Assembly: GCA_964436315.1 (NCBI GenBank) | Contig: CAYTCZ010000116.1 | Span: forward strand, 1 to 11,863 | Direction of reading: 5' to 3' | DNA: 11,863 bases | Origin: CAYTCZ01 sp964436315 | GTDB taxonomy: Bacteria > Actinomycetota > Thermoleophilia > Gaiellales > Gaiellaceae | In this document: piece after piece, positions 1 through 6,832 of the stretch | Layout of the letters: every line of letters begins with the position of its first letter | Position numbering within the stretch: position 1 is the first letter of the stretch | Translations under genes and position numbers: made by a program | The notes under the pieces: generated by a model | Databases searched by the model: none | Told to the model about the DNA's origin: nothing | The model's input: the letters and a program-made list of their open reading frames with translations, nothing else

Positions 1-106
1 CTGTCGGCGCCCAACTTGCGAGCATCGCCACGGTTCCCGTTAGGAGGGCGAGGACTCCACCGATGAAGAAGGCCAGCCAAGCCTCCCAGACAGCGCCCGC
101 GCTCAT
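1..106 (-). CDS. Partial small membrane protein, N-terminus only
   Basis: Reading the minus strand from an ATG at 106-104 gives 35 open codons that leave the window without a stop. The peptide starts MSAGAVWEAWLAFFIGG and continues as a hydrophobic stretch (about residues 9-31), which looks like a membrane helix or signal anchor. An in-frame TAG just upstream of the ATG means the gene cannot start earlier in that frame. I see only a poor purine-rich ribosome site in front. It is divergent from the glycoside hydrolase gene, so the roughly 200 bases between (107-306) should carry both promoters. The family is not recognisable from this fragment, and a chance open frame remains possible. Confidence 0.45.
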   Translation of the reverse strand, partial: MSAGAVWEAWLAFFIGGVLALLTGTVAMLASWAPT

Positions 107-306
107 CCCTATCGCATCGTTAGGAGTAGCCCGATCAAACCCGTGGCCGAAACCGCCGTCGCCACGAGCGCCAAATACCCAAAAAGCGTGACGGCCGCTT
201 TCGGCTCGGGGCGAATACACCGCCGGACCCGCTCTCCGCAACTTCAACCACAGCGGAAACACGGCTTTACAGAACCTTCAATCGTCGTCGCTACGTTCAC
301 TTGCTC

Positions 307-1608
307 ATGCCTTCCCGAGGGAGAGCCATCGGCGTCCTTGTGTTCGCGGCAATTGCCTTTGGCGCGAGTATGTTGCTCGCTCCTCCATCGGCTGAGGCCT
401 CGAAACGGATCCGCTACGGGATCCAGGACGATGCCTGGCTCGCGTTCGGCCCGGGTTCACTCGAAGAGCGTCTCGAGGTGCTCGGTGACCTCGGCGTCGA
501 ACTCGTCCGTTTCAACCTGCTTTGGCACAAGATCGCCCAAGAGAAGCCGACACGGGCGAAGGATCCCAGCGATCCGGCCTACGACTGGGGAGCGGCGGAC
601 GCCGTCCTCAAGGGGCTTCGCGATCACGGCATCACACCCGTCGTCGCGATCCTCGGTGCACCTCGCTGGGCAAACGGCGATCGGCCGCGCAACTTCGCCC
701 CGCGGGGGCCAGTTCCGATACGGAACTTCGCCTACGCGGCTGCCAGCCGCTACCCGTGGGTGCGTCACTGGCTCGTCTGGAACGAGCCCAACCAGCGTAA
801 GTGGCTGCGCCCGACCTCGCCCCGGACCTATGTCAGAAAGCTCCTCAACCCCGCCTACGCCGGCATCCTCGCCGCCAATCCACGAGCGCAAATCGCAGGA
901 GGGGTGACGGCGCCGCGAGGCGGCCGTGGCGGCGTCTCACCAGTCGACTGGATCCGCGGGATGGCGCGGGCTGGCGCCCGGCTCGATGCCTACGCCCACC
1001 ACCCGTATCCGCTTCGGCCCCGGCTCGAGACGCCCTCGAGCGGAGGCTGCGGCCACTGCCGGACGATCACCATGGCGACCCTCGAGCGGCTGATTCGTGA
1101 GGTGAAACGAGGTTTCGGCAACGCTCGTATCTGGTTGACGGAGTATGGCTACCAGACGAACCCGCCCGATCCGCTGCTCGGAGTCTCGCTGAAGCTTCAG
1201 GCTCGCTACGTCGCCGACGCAGCGCTCCGTGCCCGCCAGGCCCCGCGAGTCGAGATGCTGATCCACTTCCTCTACCGGGACGAGCCGAATCTCGGCCGCT
1301 GGCAGAGCGGCCTCGTCGATGTCGAGGGCGCCGCAAAGCCAGCCCACGATGCCTTCAAGGTTCCCCTCGCTCAGGTCTCGAGAAGCGGAAAGCAGACCGT
1401 CCTTTGGGGACAACTCCGCCCCGGGGAGGGCCGGAAGCCCTACCGTCTGCAGCAGCTTCGCCGGCGCAAGTGGCGCTGGGTCGGCGGAGTGGAGCTGACG
1501 AGCAAGCGAGGTTTCATCACCCGGGTCGTCCGCGCCGGACCCGGCGCAACCTTCCGTCTCTGGATGCCTGAGCTCGGTGAAGTGAGCCGGACAGTCCAGG
1601 TTCAGTGA
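307..1608 (+). CDS. Exported glycoside hydrolase, clan GH-A (GH39/GH5-like, PslG-type)
   Basis: The 433-aa product starts with a classic signal peptide: two arginines, a hydrophobic core (residues about 8-24) and an AEA-S cleavage site near residue 31. It should act outside the membrane on a polysaccharide. The rest looks like a (beta/alpha)8 barrel: the N-terminal ELVRFNLLW strand, then WNEPNQRKW with the expected acid/base Glu160, then WLTEYGYQT with the expected nucleophile Glu279. These two glutamates are the clan-A signature; substrate cannot be told. About 75 C-terminal residues look like a small added beta domain. The only cysteines form a CGHC motif at 248-251. I chose ATG 307 over TTG 301 because it gives the cleaner signal peptide; neither has a clear ribosome site. 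It converges on the bifunctional nuclease gene. Confidence 0.8.
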   Translation: MPSRGRAIGVLVFAAIAFGASMLLAPPSAEASKRIRYGIQDDAWLAFGPGSLEERLEVLGDLGVELVRFNLLWHKIAQEKPTRAKDPSDPAYDWGAADAVLKGLRDHGITPVVAILGAPRWANGDRPRNFAPRGPVPIRNFAYAAASRYPWVRHWLVWNEPNQRKWLRPTSPRTYVRKLLNPAYAGILAANPRAQIAGGVTAPRGGRGGVSPVDWIRGMARAGARLDAYAHHPYPLRPRLETPSSGGCGHCRTITMATLERLIREVKRGFGNARIWLTEYGYQTNPPDPLLGVSLKLQARYVADAALRARQAPRVEMLIHFLYRDEPNLGRWQSGLVDVEGAAKPAHDAFKVPLAQVSRSGKQTVLWGQLRPGEGRKPYRLQQLRRRKWRWVGGVELTSKRGFITRVVRAGPGATFRLWMPELGEVSRTVQVQ

Positions 1609-1632
1609 TTGCCGGGGTCCTCGTCTTGCCAG

Positions 1633-1656
1633 GCCGAGCGCAAGAGGAAACTCGGC
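1633..1656. terminator. Possible terminator hairpin between convergent genes
   Basis: GCCGAG (1633-1638) and CTCGGC (1651-1656) form a 6-bp stem with a 12-nt loop. It lies in the 63-nt gap between the ends of the convergent glycoside hydrolase and bifunctional nuclease genes. There is no T-tract on either side, so intrinsic termination is uncertain; position is the main support. Confidence 0.3.
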
Positions 1657-1671
1657 GCCGGATAGTCGGCC

Positions 1672-2151
1672 CTAGGCGAAGTCGCCGGGATCGACCTGGT
1701 TGAGGAACTGGCGGAACTCGGCCACGAGCAACTCGTCACTGAACAGCCCGCCGTCGCCCAGGTCGATGCTCGCCTCGTGGACGAGCTCGTCTGAGGCGTA
1801 GATCGGCGCCCCACTTCGGAGAGCGACCGCGAGGGCTTCGCTCGGGCGAGCCTCGATCTCGACCTGGGTGTCACCGACCCCAAGCACGATCACCGAACGA
1901 AGGCGCCGGTCTTGAATTTCGGTGAAGACGTAGCGGACGTCGCCGAAGAGATCCTCGATCAGCCCCGAGACGAATTCATTGGCGAGCGAGCGGTCGCCCG
2001 AATCGCTCTCGAGTTCAACAACCAGCGCCGCAGCCTCGGATCGCTCGACCGGGAAGAGCACGAACTTCTCAGCTTCGACCGTCTTCAGGGCGACGAGCGA
2101 CTCGCCCCCCGCGGTGGTGAAGCTGACGCCGTGGACGCTCAGTTCCTGCAT
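1672..2151 (-). CDS. Bifunctional nuclease family protein (DUF151/BFN domain)
   Basis: The 159-aa product matches the bifunctional nuclease family (PF02577) over its full length. Recognisable parts are the N-terminal LSVHGVSF strand, a central VIVLGVGDTQVEIE segment, and the hallmark ARPSEALAVALRSGAPI at residues 101-117. The C-terminal FRQFLNQVDPGDFA tail is also typical. Plant and bacterial relatives have been reported to have RNase and DNase activity, but the role in actinobacteria is unclear; it is probably cytosolic. The ATG at 2151 has a good ribosome site (GGTGGAGA in sense, about 8 nt away). It may be co-transcribed with the HesB-like gene upstream on the same strand, although a strong hairpin at 2276-2310 sits between them. 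No key motif appears broken. Confidence 0.88.
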   Translation of the reverse strand: MQELSVHGVSFTTAGGESLVALKTVEAEKFVLFPVERSEAAALVVELESDSGDRSLANEFVSGLIEDLFGDVRYVFTEIQDRRLRSVIVLGVGDTQVEIEARPSEALAVALRSGAPIYASDELVHEASIDLGDGGLFSDELLVAEFRQFLNQVDPGDFA

Positions 2152-2275
2152 CGGATCATCTCCACCTGTTGGTCATCGATCGACACCCCATCGAGCAAAG
2201 TGCCCTGCGCTCTCGACTTCTCCTGTTCCGTCAAGGAATCCATTGGGCGCGCTTCGCGCACGAGAGGACGGCGAT

Positions 2276-2310
2276 GTGGGGCATGCGTGGTCTCGACGGG
2301 CATGCCCCAC
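2276..2310 (-). terminator. 11-bp perfect hairpin after the HesB-like gene
   Basis: GTGGGGCATGC (2276-2286) and GCATGCCCCAC (2300-2310) are exact reverse complements with a 13-nt loop. On the minus strand the hairpin begins 10 nt after the stop of the HesB-like gene, where a terminator would be expected. No T-run follows, so it may be a factor-assisted terminator, a transcript-stabilising 3' hairpin or an operator upstream of the bifunctional nuclease gene. A smaller hairpin, GCGCG-CTT-CGCGC at 2247-2259, follows it in the same gap. Confidence 0.5.
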
Positions 2311-2320
2311 CCGCTTGAGG

Positions 2321-2614
2321 CTACGCCCGTGTCACGAGGGTGAAACGAATTCTCTCTTCCTCGACGCTGGCATCGAGCATCTTGTCTTCGACGTACGTCT
2401 CGAGCTCCGGTTCCACGAAGACGCGAGCACCGGAATCCTCGACGACCGTATCCCCGCTGACCGGAGCCTCAGCCGCGTAGAGCTCGAGCCGCGTCTCGCC
2501 GTCCTCGAGGGTCTCGCCCGTAATGCGAACACCCGCTGTCCTATCTGGGAGCTCGGGCGATTCGGCCACGATCCCGCGCACTGCCTGGACCGCAACGTCG
2601 GTGAGCGCGAGCAT
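2321..2614 (-). CDS. HesB/IscA-like small protein lacking cysteines
   Basis: The 97-aa product resembles the small actinobacterial proteins annotated as HesB-like or Fe-S assembly proteins. It opens with MLALTDVAVQAVRGI, continues with a beta-rich GVRITGETLEDGETRLELY core, then SGDTVVEDSGARVFVEPELETYVEDKMLDA, the position where A-type carriers have the strand-and-helix end of the fold. It has no cysteine at all, so it cannot bind an Fe-S cluster by the usual three-cysteine arrangement; a carrier role is therefore doubtful. The start is well fixed by AAGGAGG (2621-2627) 6 nt before the ATG. It is divergent from otsA, with a candidate promoter at 2656-2683. Confidence 0.75.
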   Translation of the reverse strand: MLALTDVAVQAVRGIVAESPELPDRTAGVRITGETLEDGETRLELYAAEAPVSGDTVVEDSGARVFVEPELETYVEDKMLDASVEEERIRFTLVTRA

Positions 2615-2655
2615 TGCTCACCTCCTTCCGGGGTCTTGCTTGCGCGAAGTGGCCG

Positions 2656-2683
2656 AGGGTAGCACCGTCTGACGAGAGCGCAA
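2656..2683 (-). promoter_or_regulatory. Candidate sigma-70-type promoter for the HesB-like gene
   Basis: On the minus strand TTGCGC (2683-2678) is followed after 16 nt by TACCCT (2661-2656), close to the -35/-10 consensus for a high-GC genome. The predicted transcript start near 2649 would leave a leader of about 35 nt containing the AAGGAGG ribosome site. This is pattern-based only. Confidence 0.35.
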
Positions 2684-2876
2684 GAGCCGTGTCCGCACCG
2701 AGCGGACTTTTCGGCCCACTCCTAACACTCTCCTTACCAAGCAGAAACCCGACGCTCAGATTGGCCGGCATCCCGCTCACACATGCCGATTGCGCTCCCA
2801 CGCCTTTTGTCGATGTGCCTGCTCGGTCTCTTCGAGAGCCGCCATCGGTGTTCGGGTAGGCTGGCCGGAATGGGAG

Positions 2877-4397
2877 GTGCAAGTCGCGCAGACGCCCGCT
2901 CGCAAACCTGAGCATCCTCTGGTTGCCCTCGCCAATCGGCTGCCGATAGCAAAGAGCGCCAAGGGCTGGCGGGTTGCGCCCGGTGGTCTCGTCACCGCGC
3001 TTCGCCCGGCTCTCCAGGAACGGGGTGGGAGCTGGGTCGGTTGGGACGGCGGCGCAGGCGACGTGCCCAAGCATCTGCCGGAGCTCGACCTGACTCTCCA
3101 CCCGGTCACGCTGAGTCGCTCGCAGGCTCAGGGCCACTACCGGGGATTCTCCAATCGGACACTCTGGCCGCTCTTCCACGATCTCGTCGAACAGCCGGTC
3201 TTCGATCGACGCTGGTGGCGCGCCTACCGCGAGACGAACGAGTCCTTCGCCGCAACGGCAGTCAGGGTCGAAACCCGTGGCACGCGACCGCTCCTCTGGG
3301 TGCACGACTACCACCTCATGCTCCTGCCCGAGCTCCTCCGCGCCCTCTATCCGCAAAGCCCCATCGCTTTCTTCCTCCACACCCCATTCCCGGCGCCCGA
3401 GCTGTTCGCGCGCATTCCCTGGCGGGCTGAGCTACTGCGTGGGATGCTCGGCGCCGACGTCGTCGCCTTCCAGGCCGACGATTTCCGGACGAATTTCGTG
3501 CGCAGCTGTCAGCGGATCCTCCCCGAGGCAGAGGTGGTGGGCCGCAGGGTCGTGACTCCTGACGGACGGGTGACCCACTCGGCTGCCCATCCGATCTCGA
3601 TCGACGCCCGGGGTTTCGCCGCCGATGCCATCACGCCCGAGGTCGAGCAGGCACTCGCTCGGCTTCGACGACAGTTCAAGGGGCGGCGGGTCCTGCTGGG
3701 GGTCGATCGCCTCGACTACACCAAGGGAATTCTGGAACGCCTCCAGGCAATCGAGCTGCTGCTCGAGCGACAGCCCGCTCTCCGCGCAGAGCTCGCCTTC
3801 GTCCAGATCGCCGTCCCGAGCCGGGGCGACGTCCACGAGTACAAGGCGCTCCGCCGACAGGTCGACGAGCTCGTGGGACGAATCAACGGCCGCTTCACCG
3901 AGCCGGGCGGAGACGTCCCCGTCCACTACCTCTTCCGCGGGGTCAGCCGGGACCGCCTGCTCGCCTACTATCGGCTTGCCGACGCGATGCTCGTGACTCC
4001 CTTGAAGGACGGGATGAACCTCGTCGCCAAAGAGTTCGCCATCTGTCAGGCAGCCTCCGGCGGAACCGGTGTCCTCGTCCTGAGCGAGTTCACTGGTGCC
4101 GCCCGTGAGTTGCGCGAAGCCGTGCTCTGTAACCCCTTCGATCTCGAGGGGCTTGCGCTGCGCTTTGAGGATGCGCTCACGCTCGATGCCAGAGAGCGCC
4201 AGCGGCGACTCGAGCGGCTCGCGCAACGCGTGCGAAGGCGCGACGTCTTTGGCTGGGCCGAAGATGAGCTCGCACTCGCCGAGTCGGTGGCACGAGAAAC
4301 GGAGAAGGCATCGGTGGCGGACGGGGACGATGCTGTCGTGACGCCCCTCGCCGCTGGCGGGTCGCCCGGACGCCCGCTCGACGTGCGGACGCCCTGA
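2877..4397 (+). CDS. otsA: Alpha,alpha-trehalose-phosphate synthase (UDP/GDP-glucose dependent)
   Basis: This GT20 enzyme joins nucleotide-activated glucose to glucose-6-phosphate, giving trehalose-6-phosphate in the cytosol, a step in osmoprotectant synthesis. The family signature is complete: ANRLP at residues 19-23, WVGW at 53-56, HDYHL at 143-147, HTPFP from 168, GVDRLDYTKG with Arg278 and Lys283 for phosphate binding, and KDGMNLVAKE at 377-386 for the nucleotide sugar. The length (506 aa) fits a synthase-only protein; the last 25 residues are low complexity and there is no phosphatase domain. The start is uncertain: TTG 2790 would add a cysteine-rich 29-residue leader unlike the family, so I prefer GTG 2877, although its purine run is too close for a good ribosome site. 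The UPF0104 gene follows after 34 nt, probably in one operon. No otsB is visible here. Confidence 0.92.
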   Translation: MQVAQTPARKPEHPLVALANRLPIAKSAKGWRVAPGGLVTALRPALQERGGSWVGWDGGAGDVPKHLPELDLTLHPVTLSRSQAQGHYRGFSNRTLWPLFHDLVEQPVFDRRWWRAYRETNESFAATAVRVETRGTRPLLWVHDYHLMLLPELLRALYPQSPIAFFLHTPFPAPELFARIPWRAELLRGMLGADVVAFQADDFRTNFVRSCQRILPEAEVVGRRVVTPDGRVTHSAAHPISIDARGFAADAITPEVEQALARLRRQFKGRRVLLGVDRLDYTKGILERLQAIELLLERQPALRAELAFVQIAVPSRGDVHEYKALRRQVDELVGRINGRFTEPGGDVPVHYLFRGVSRDRLLAYYRLADAMLVTPLKDGMNLVAKEFAICQAASGGTGVLVLSEFTGAARELREAVLCNPFDLEGLALRFEDALTLDARERQRRLERLAQRVRRRDVFGWAEDELALAESVARETEKASVADGDDAVVTPLAAGGSPGRPLDVRTP

Positions 4398-4431
4398 TCG
4401 GCGCTCGCGGCTTTCGACAGCTAGATCCGGC

Positions 4432-5373
4432 ATGAGCGCCTTTATCGAGGCGGTCGAAGCGTTCGTAGGCCAGTTGACAGCGGTTCGGTGGCTGCCGCTC
4501 GCAGTCGCGCTCGGCTTCCACCTCCTGAAGACGGCCGCTCGGGCGCAGGCGTGGCGCAACATCATCGCCGCCGCCTACCCGGAGCGGTCGGTGCCGTTTG
4601 CCACGACTTTCGGTGCCTACGTCGCTGGCGTTGGCGTCAATGCCGTCTCGCCCGCCCGTGGGGGCGATCTGCTGAAACTCTTCCTCGTGAAGCGAAGTGT
4701 GCCCGGCTCGAGTTACGCAACGCTCGCGGCGACCCTCTTCGTTGAGACGCTCTTCGACATCGTCGTGGCCACCGCGCTCCTCATCTGGGCAATCCAGCTT
4801 GGCGTGCTTCCTGGTGCCGAGCTGATTCCCGACTTCCGTGCCGTCGACTGGTCGTTACCTTTCCGCCATCCGTGGATCGCAACAGCCATCGCGGGTGGCT
4901 TCCTGCTGGTCGTACTCCTCACTGCCCTCGTCGCCCGCGAGCGACTCGCAACGTTCAAGCAACGGCTCCTACAGGGTCTTGCGATTCTCCGGAACTGGCC
5001 TCGCTACCTCACCCGAGTCGTCAGTTGGCAGGCGATCTCCTGGGTCTTTCGCCTCGCGACGGTCTACTTCTTCTTGCAGGCCTTCGGGCTCGCTCCGAGC
5101 GTGAACACGGTGGTCATCGTCCAAGTCGTCCAGAGCCTTTCGAGCGCGCTTCCCCTTACCCCAGGTGGTGCCGGGACGGAACAGGCACTCACCGTCTACG
5201 CACTCGCCGGCACGGTCTCGACAACCGCGCTGCTTGCCTTCAGTGTCGGCATGCAGGCCGTCCTGCTCATCGTCAACGTCGCACTCGGCTTCACGGCGAT
5301 CCTGCTCATGCTGAGAACGCTCCGCTGGCGGGGGCTGATCGGTGGCGGCGAGACATCCAGGGCGCGGGGGTAA
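4432..5373 (+). CDS. UPF0104 / lysylphosphatidylglycerol-synthase-like membrane protein
   Basis: The 313-aa product is an integral membrane protein of the PF03706 (flippase-like, TIGR00374) family. The hallmarks are NAVSPARGGDLLKLFLVKR at about residues 64-82 and PLTPGGAGTEQAL at about 240-252, with roughly seven or eight hydrophobic segments around them. It corresponds to the membrane half of MprF-type enzymes but has no aminoacyl-transferase domain, so it should not make lysyl-lipid; a lipid or glycan export role is inferred for such stand-alone forms. The ATG at 4432 lies 34 nt after otsA with no clear ribosome site of its own, so transcription from the otsA promoter is likely. The tail is short, basic and cytosolic. 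Confidence 0.85.
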   Translation: MSAFIEAVEAFVGQLTAVRWLPLAVALGFHLLKTAARAQAWRNIIAAAYPERSVPFATTFGAYVAGVGVNAVSPARGGDLLKLFLVKRSVPGSSYATLAATLFVETLFDIVVATALLIWAIQLGVLPGAELIPDFRAVDWSLPFRHPWIATAIAGGFLLVVLLTALVARERLATFKQRLLQGLAILRNWPRYLTRVVSWQAISWVFRLATVYFFLQAFGLAPSVNTVVIVQVVQSLSSALPLTPGGAGTEQALTVYALAGTVSTTALLAFSVGMQAVLLIVNVALGFTAILLMLRTLRWRGLIGGGETSRARG

Positions 5374-5689
5374 AGCCACCCGGATGAGTCGATCGGCTCG
5401 GTAGAGACTGACTCGAGTCGCCTCACGGTCCGAACTCGAAGCGTCCGGAGCCACTCTGTAAGAACTTCGTGAAGATCGGACGAGCTCCAGAGCTCAGTTC
5501 GCAGACTCAAAGCAGTCGACAGGCAGGCCCCATGGCTGACCGATCTGAAGACACTCGGTTGTCTTGCTCGTGGGTGCCGTATGTGAGCAGGTGTTAAGAG
5601 GTGCCATCGGACCGAGGCTCAGGCCGCTGCTACGTTCGGCCGAGTGATCGGAAACAAGTACCTCCGACGGCCAAACAGGAGGGTGCCAA
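5374..5689 (+). other. Gene-free interval of about 316 bases
   Basis: I find no convincing gene or RNA here. It contains a perfect 10-nt palindrome GACTCGAGTC (5410-5419) and a close direct repeat of GAGCTC (5482-5487 and 5490-5495). It should hold the end of the UPF0104 transcript and the promoter of the small-gene cluster; a TACGTT at 5631-5636 could serve as a -10 box, but no -35 is evident. The open frames crossing it lack codon bias and start signals. Confidence 0.5.
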
Positions 5690-5974
5690 GTGAACGAGAG
5701 CCTCGGAGCGTCCCAAGAAGCTCAGCAGCCTGATCCCGATTCCCTTTACCTGATCGAACGGGTAACGACCACGCCCGCTCAGGCCGAAGCCGCTGAACCT
5801 GCAATCGGTCTCACGCTGACCTTCGCAGAGGGGGGTCGTCTCAACGCCCTCCTCATGCCCGAGACGGCGCGCGCGTTCGCCGAGGCGCTTGCAGCCGCGC
5901 TCGATGCGATCGAGGAGGGGAACGCCACGCCGAGTCCTTCGCGGACGAAAGCCGCATCCAAGGCACGCAGATGA
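5690..5974 (+). CDS. Small hypothetical protein, first gene of a small-protein cluster
   Basis: The 94-aa product is not a family I recognise. Residues about 39-75 look like a compact unit: a beta segment (GLTLTFAEGGRLNALL) followed by an alanine-rich helix (ETARAFAEALAAALDAI). The N-terminus is acidic and disordered-looking; the C-terminus is basic (SRTKAASKARR). It has no signal peptide, membrane helix or cysteine. The GTG start is well supported by AGGAGGG (5677-5683) 6 nt upstream. Its stop overlaps the next start as ATGA (5971-5974), which implies translational coupling and perhaps a functional partnership with the PRC-barrel-like protein. Confidence 0.75.
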   Translation: MNESLGASQEAQQPDPDSLYLIERVTTTPAQAEAAEPAIGLTLTFAEGGRLNALLMPETARAFAEALAAALDAIEEGNATPSPSRTKAASKARR

Positions 5975-6225
5975 TCGGACGTCTTCTCGCCGAGGCTAAA
6001 GGCTTCGCCGTGGTCGGGAGCGATGGCCAACAGATCGGCACCCTGGATTACGTGCGCTACGAACGCTATGCAGATCGCCCTGACGAGGTAGTGATCCGTC
6101 GGCGGGGTCTCCGCTCTCGACAGCTCGTCATTCCATTTCAGCACGTCGCCTCGGTCGCTCCCGACCAACAGCGGATCAGGCTCGAGATCCCAGCTCAGGC
6201 CGCGATCGGTTCCGCAGAACGTTGA
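5971..6225 (+). CDS. PRC-barrel-like domain protein
   Basis: The 84-aa product reads like a single PRC-barrel: after a short helix comes VVGSDGQQIGTLDYVRYERY (about 14-33), then a strand-rich EVVIRRRGLRSRQLVIPFQHVASV segment and a final QRIRLEIP strand. In PRC-barrels the 'D-G-x-x-I-G-x-V/L' turn after the first strand is characteristic, and that is present here. The fold is found in RNA-processing, photosynthetic and stress proteins and does not fix a function. It is translationally coupled to the preceding gene through a 4-nt ATGA overlap and has no membrane segment. The assignment is by eye and moderate. Confidence 0.7.
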   Translation: MIGRLLAEAKGFAVVGSDGQQIGTLDYVRYERYADRPDEVVIRRRGLRSRQLVIPFQHVASVAPDQQRIRLEIPAQAAIGSAER

Positions 6226-6287
6226 CCGATACCGAGACGGTGCGAAACACGTAGGGTTGCCACACAGGTCAATAGAGGAGGTATCTG

Positions 6288-6572
6288 ATGGGGCTCGCAC
6301 GGGTCGTGGCGTTCGACGGGGTCAGCAAGGAGCGGATGGAAGAACAGGCGCGCGAGATACAGGAGGGCGAGCGGCCCGAGGGACTGCCTGCGACCGAGAT
6401 CGTGGCGCTCCACAATCCAGACGACGAAACAGCTCTCGTCATCCTCTTCTTCGATACAGAGGACGACTACCAGGTTGCCGACAAGACGCTGAACGAAATG
6501 CCCGCCGACGAGACGCCGGGGGAGCGCACCTCGGTGACGAAATACAACGTTTCTGTCCGCATGACAGCCTGA
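6288..6572 (+). CDS. Small ABM-like (dimeric alpha/beta barrel) protein
   Basis: The 94-aa product has the beta-alpha-beta-beta-alpha-beta order of a dimeric alpha/beta barrel: LARVVAFDGVSKERMEEQAREIQ, then ATEIVALHNPDDETALVILFFDTEDDYQVADKTLNEMP, ending in a VTKYNVSVRM strand. Proteins with this pattern are usually annotated as hypothetical or as antibiotic-biosynthesis-monooxygenase-like. The fold is a weak guide to activity, and no catalytic residue stands out. It has no cysteine. AGAGGAGG (6274-6281) lies 6 nt before the ATG, so the start is secure. A 62-nt gap separates it from the PRC-like gene, so co-transcription is plausible. A UUCG-capped hairpin follows the stop. Confidence 0.8.
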   Translation: MGLARVVAFDGVSKERMEEQAREIQEGERPEGLPATEIVALHNPDDETALVILFFDTEDDYQVADKTLNEMPADETPGERTSVTKYNVSVRMTA

Positions 6573-6588
6573 CGCCCTAGTGGCGTAG

Positions 6589-6608
6589 CGCCGGTCTTCG
6601 GGCCAGCG
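6589..6608 (+). terminator. Hairpin with UUCG tetraloop, terminator-like
   Basis: CGC-C-GGTC, loop TTCG, GGCC-A-GCG forms a stem of seven pairs (one G-U) with one internal C-A mismatch, closed by the very stable C(UUCG)G tetraloop. It starts 17 nt after the stop of the ABM-like gene. No T-tract follows, so it may end or stabilise the 3' end of the small-gene transcript. Confidence 0.4.
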
Positions 6609-6625
6609 AGAAGACGCTCTGTTTC

Positions 6626-6832
6626 GTGGCTCACAAGCGCCCGAAGCGGCGCTTGCAACGAAAGCGACGTTCCCGGTACCGTACTCCCGTCACGGGAAAC
6701 GCGGGCGTGATCCGGGAGGCTCCCCACCCTGCAAGAGATCTGCTTCCTCGCGAAGGCAACCTGTCTGCTGGTCCCAGCCGCTGCTCGACCAGCCACGCGC
6801 GCACCCAGCCTGAGAATGGAGGTCGATCATGA
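6626..6832 (+). CDS. Possible small highly basic protein (uncertain)
   Basis: A GTG-started frame of 68 codons encodes MAHKRPKRRLQRKRRSRYR, in which 11 of residues 2-19 are lysine or arginine, then TPVTGNAGVIREAPHP and a low-complexity tail. The basic start looks like a nucleic-acid-binding peptide, and the TGA stop overlaps the next ATG as ATGA (6829-6832). Against it, there is no good ribosome site (a GAGAAG about 12 nt away), the next gene has its own strong site, and the second half looks like non-coding GC-rich sequence. An 8-bp perfect hairpin, CAAGCGCC / GGCGCTTG (6634-6641, 6648-6655), lies inside; the segment may instead be a structured leader of the downstream gene. Confidence 0.3.
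   Translation: MAHKRPKRRLQRKRRSRYRTPVTGNAGVIREAPHPARDLLPREGNLSAGPSRCSTSHARTQPENGGRS

Noticed and set aside
38..126. Repeated CGTTAGGAG (38-46 and 118-126)
   Set aside because: A 9-mer pair is expected by chance many times in a window of this size, and the first copy lies in the putative left-edge gene.
143..907. 254-codon plus-strand frame at the left end
   Set aside because: It overlaps the glycoside hydrolase in another frame and its product is Ser/Arg/Pro-rich without structure.
2790..2876. Upstream TTG start for otsA
   Set aside because: The added 29 residues are cysteine- and arginine-rich, have no counterpart in the family and no ribosome site; retained only as an alternative.
3432..4565. 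377-codon open frame antisense to otsA
   Set aside because: otsA has all its catalytic motifs on the other strand; the antisense product has no recognisable family pattern and is a by-product of GC-rich codon use.
5374..5460. tRNA-like stretch after the UPF0104 gene
   Set aside because: Some bases recall D- and T-loop patterns, but no acceptor stem or cloverleaf can be formed.
290..5638. Shared GCTACGTTC before the glycoside hydrolase and the 5690 gene
   Set aside because: It could mark a common -10 box, but a 9-nt match has no statistical weight and no shared -35 accompanies it.
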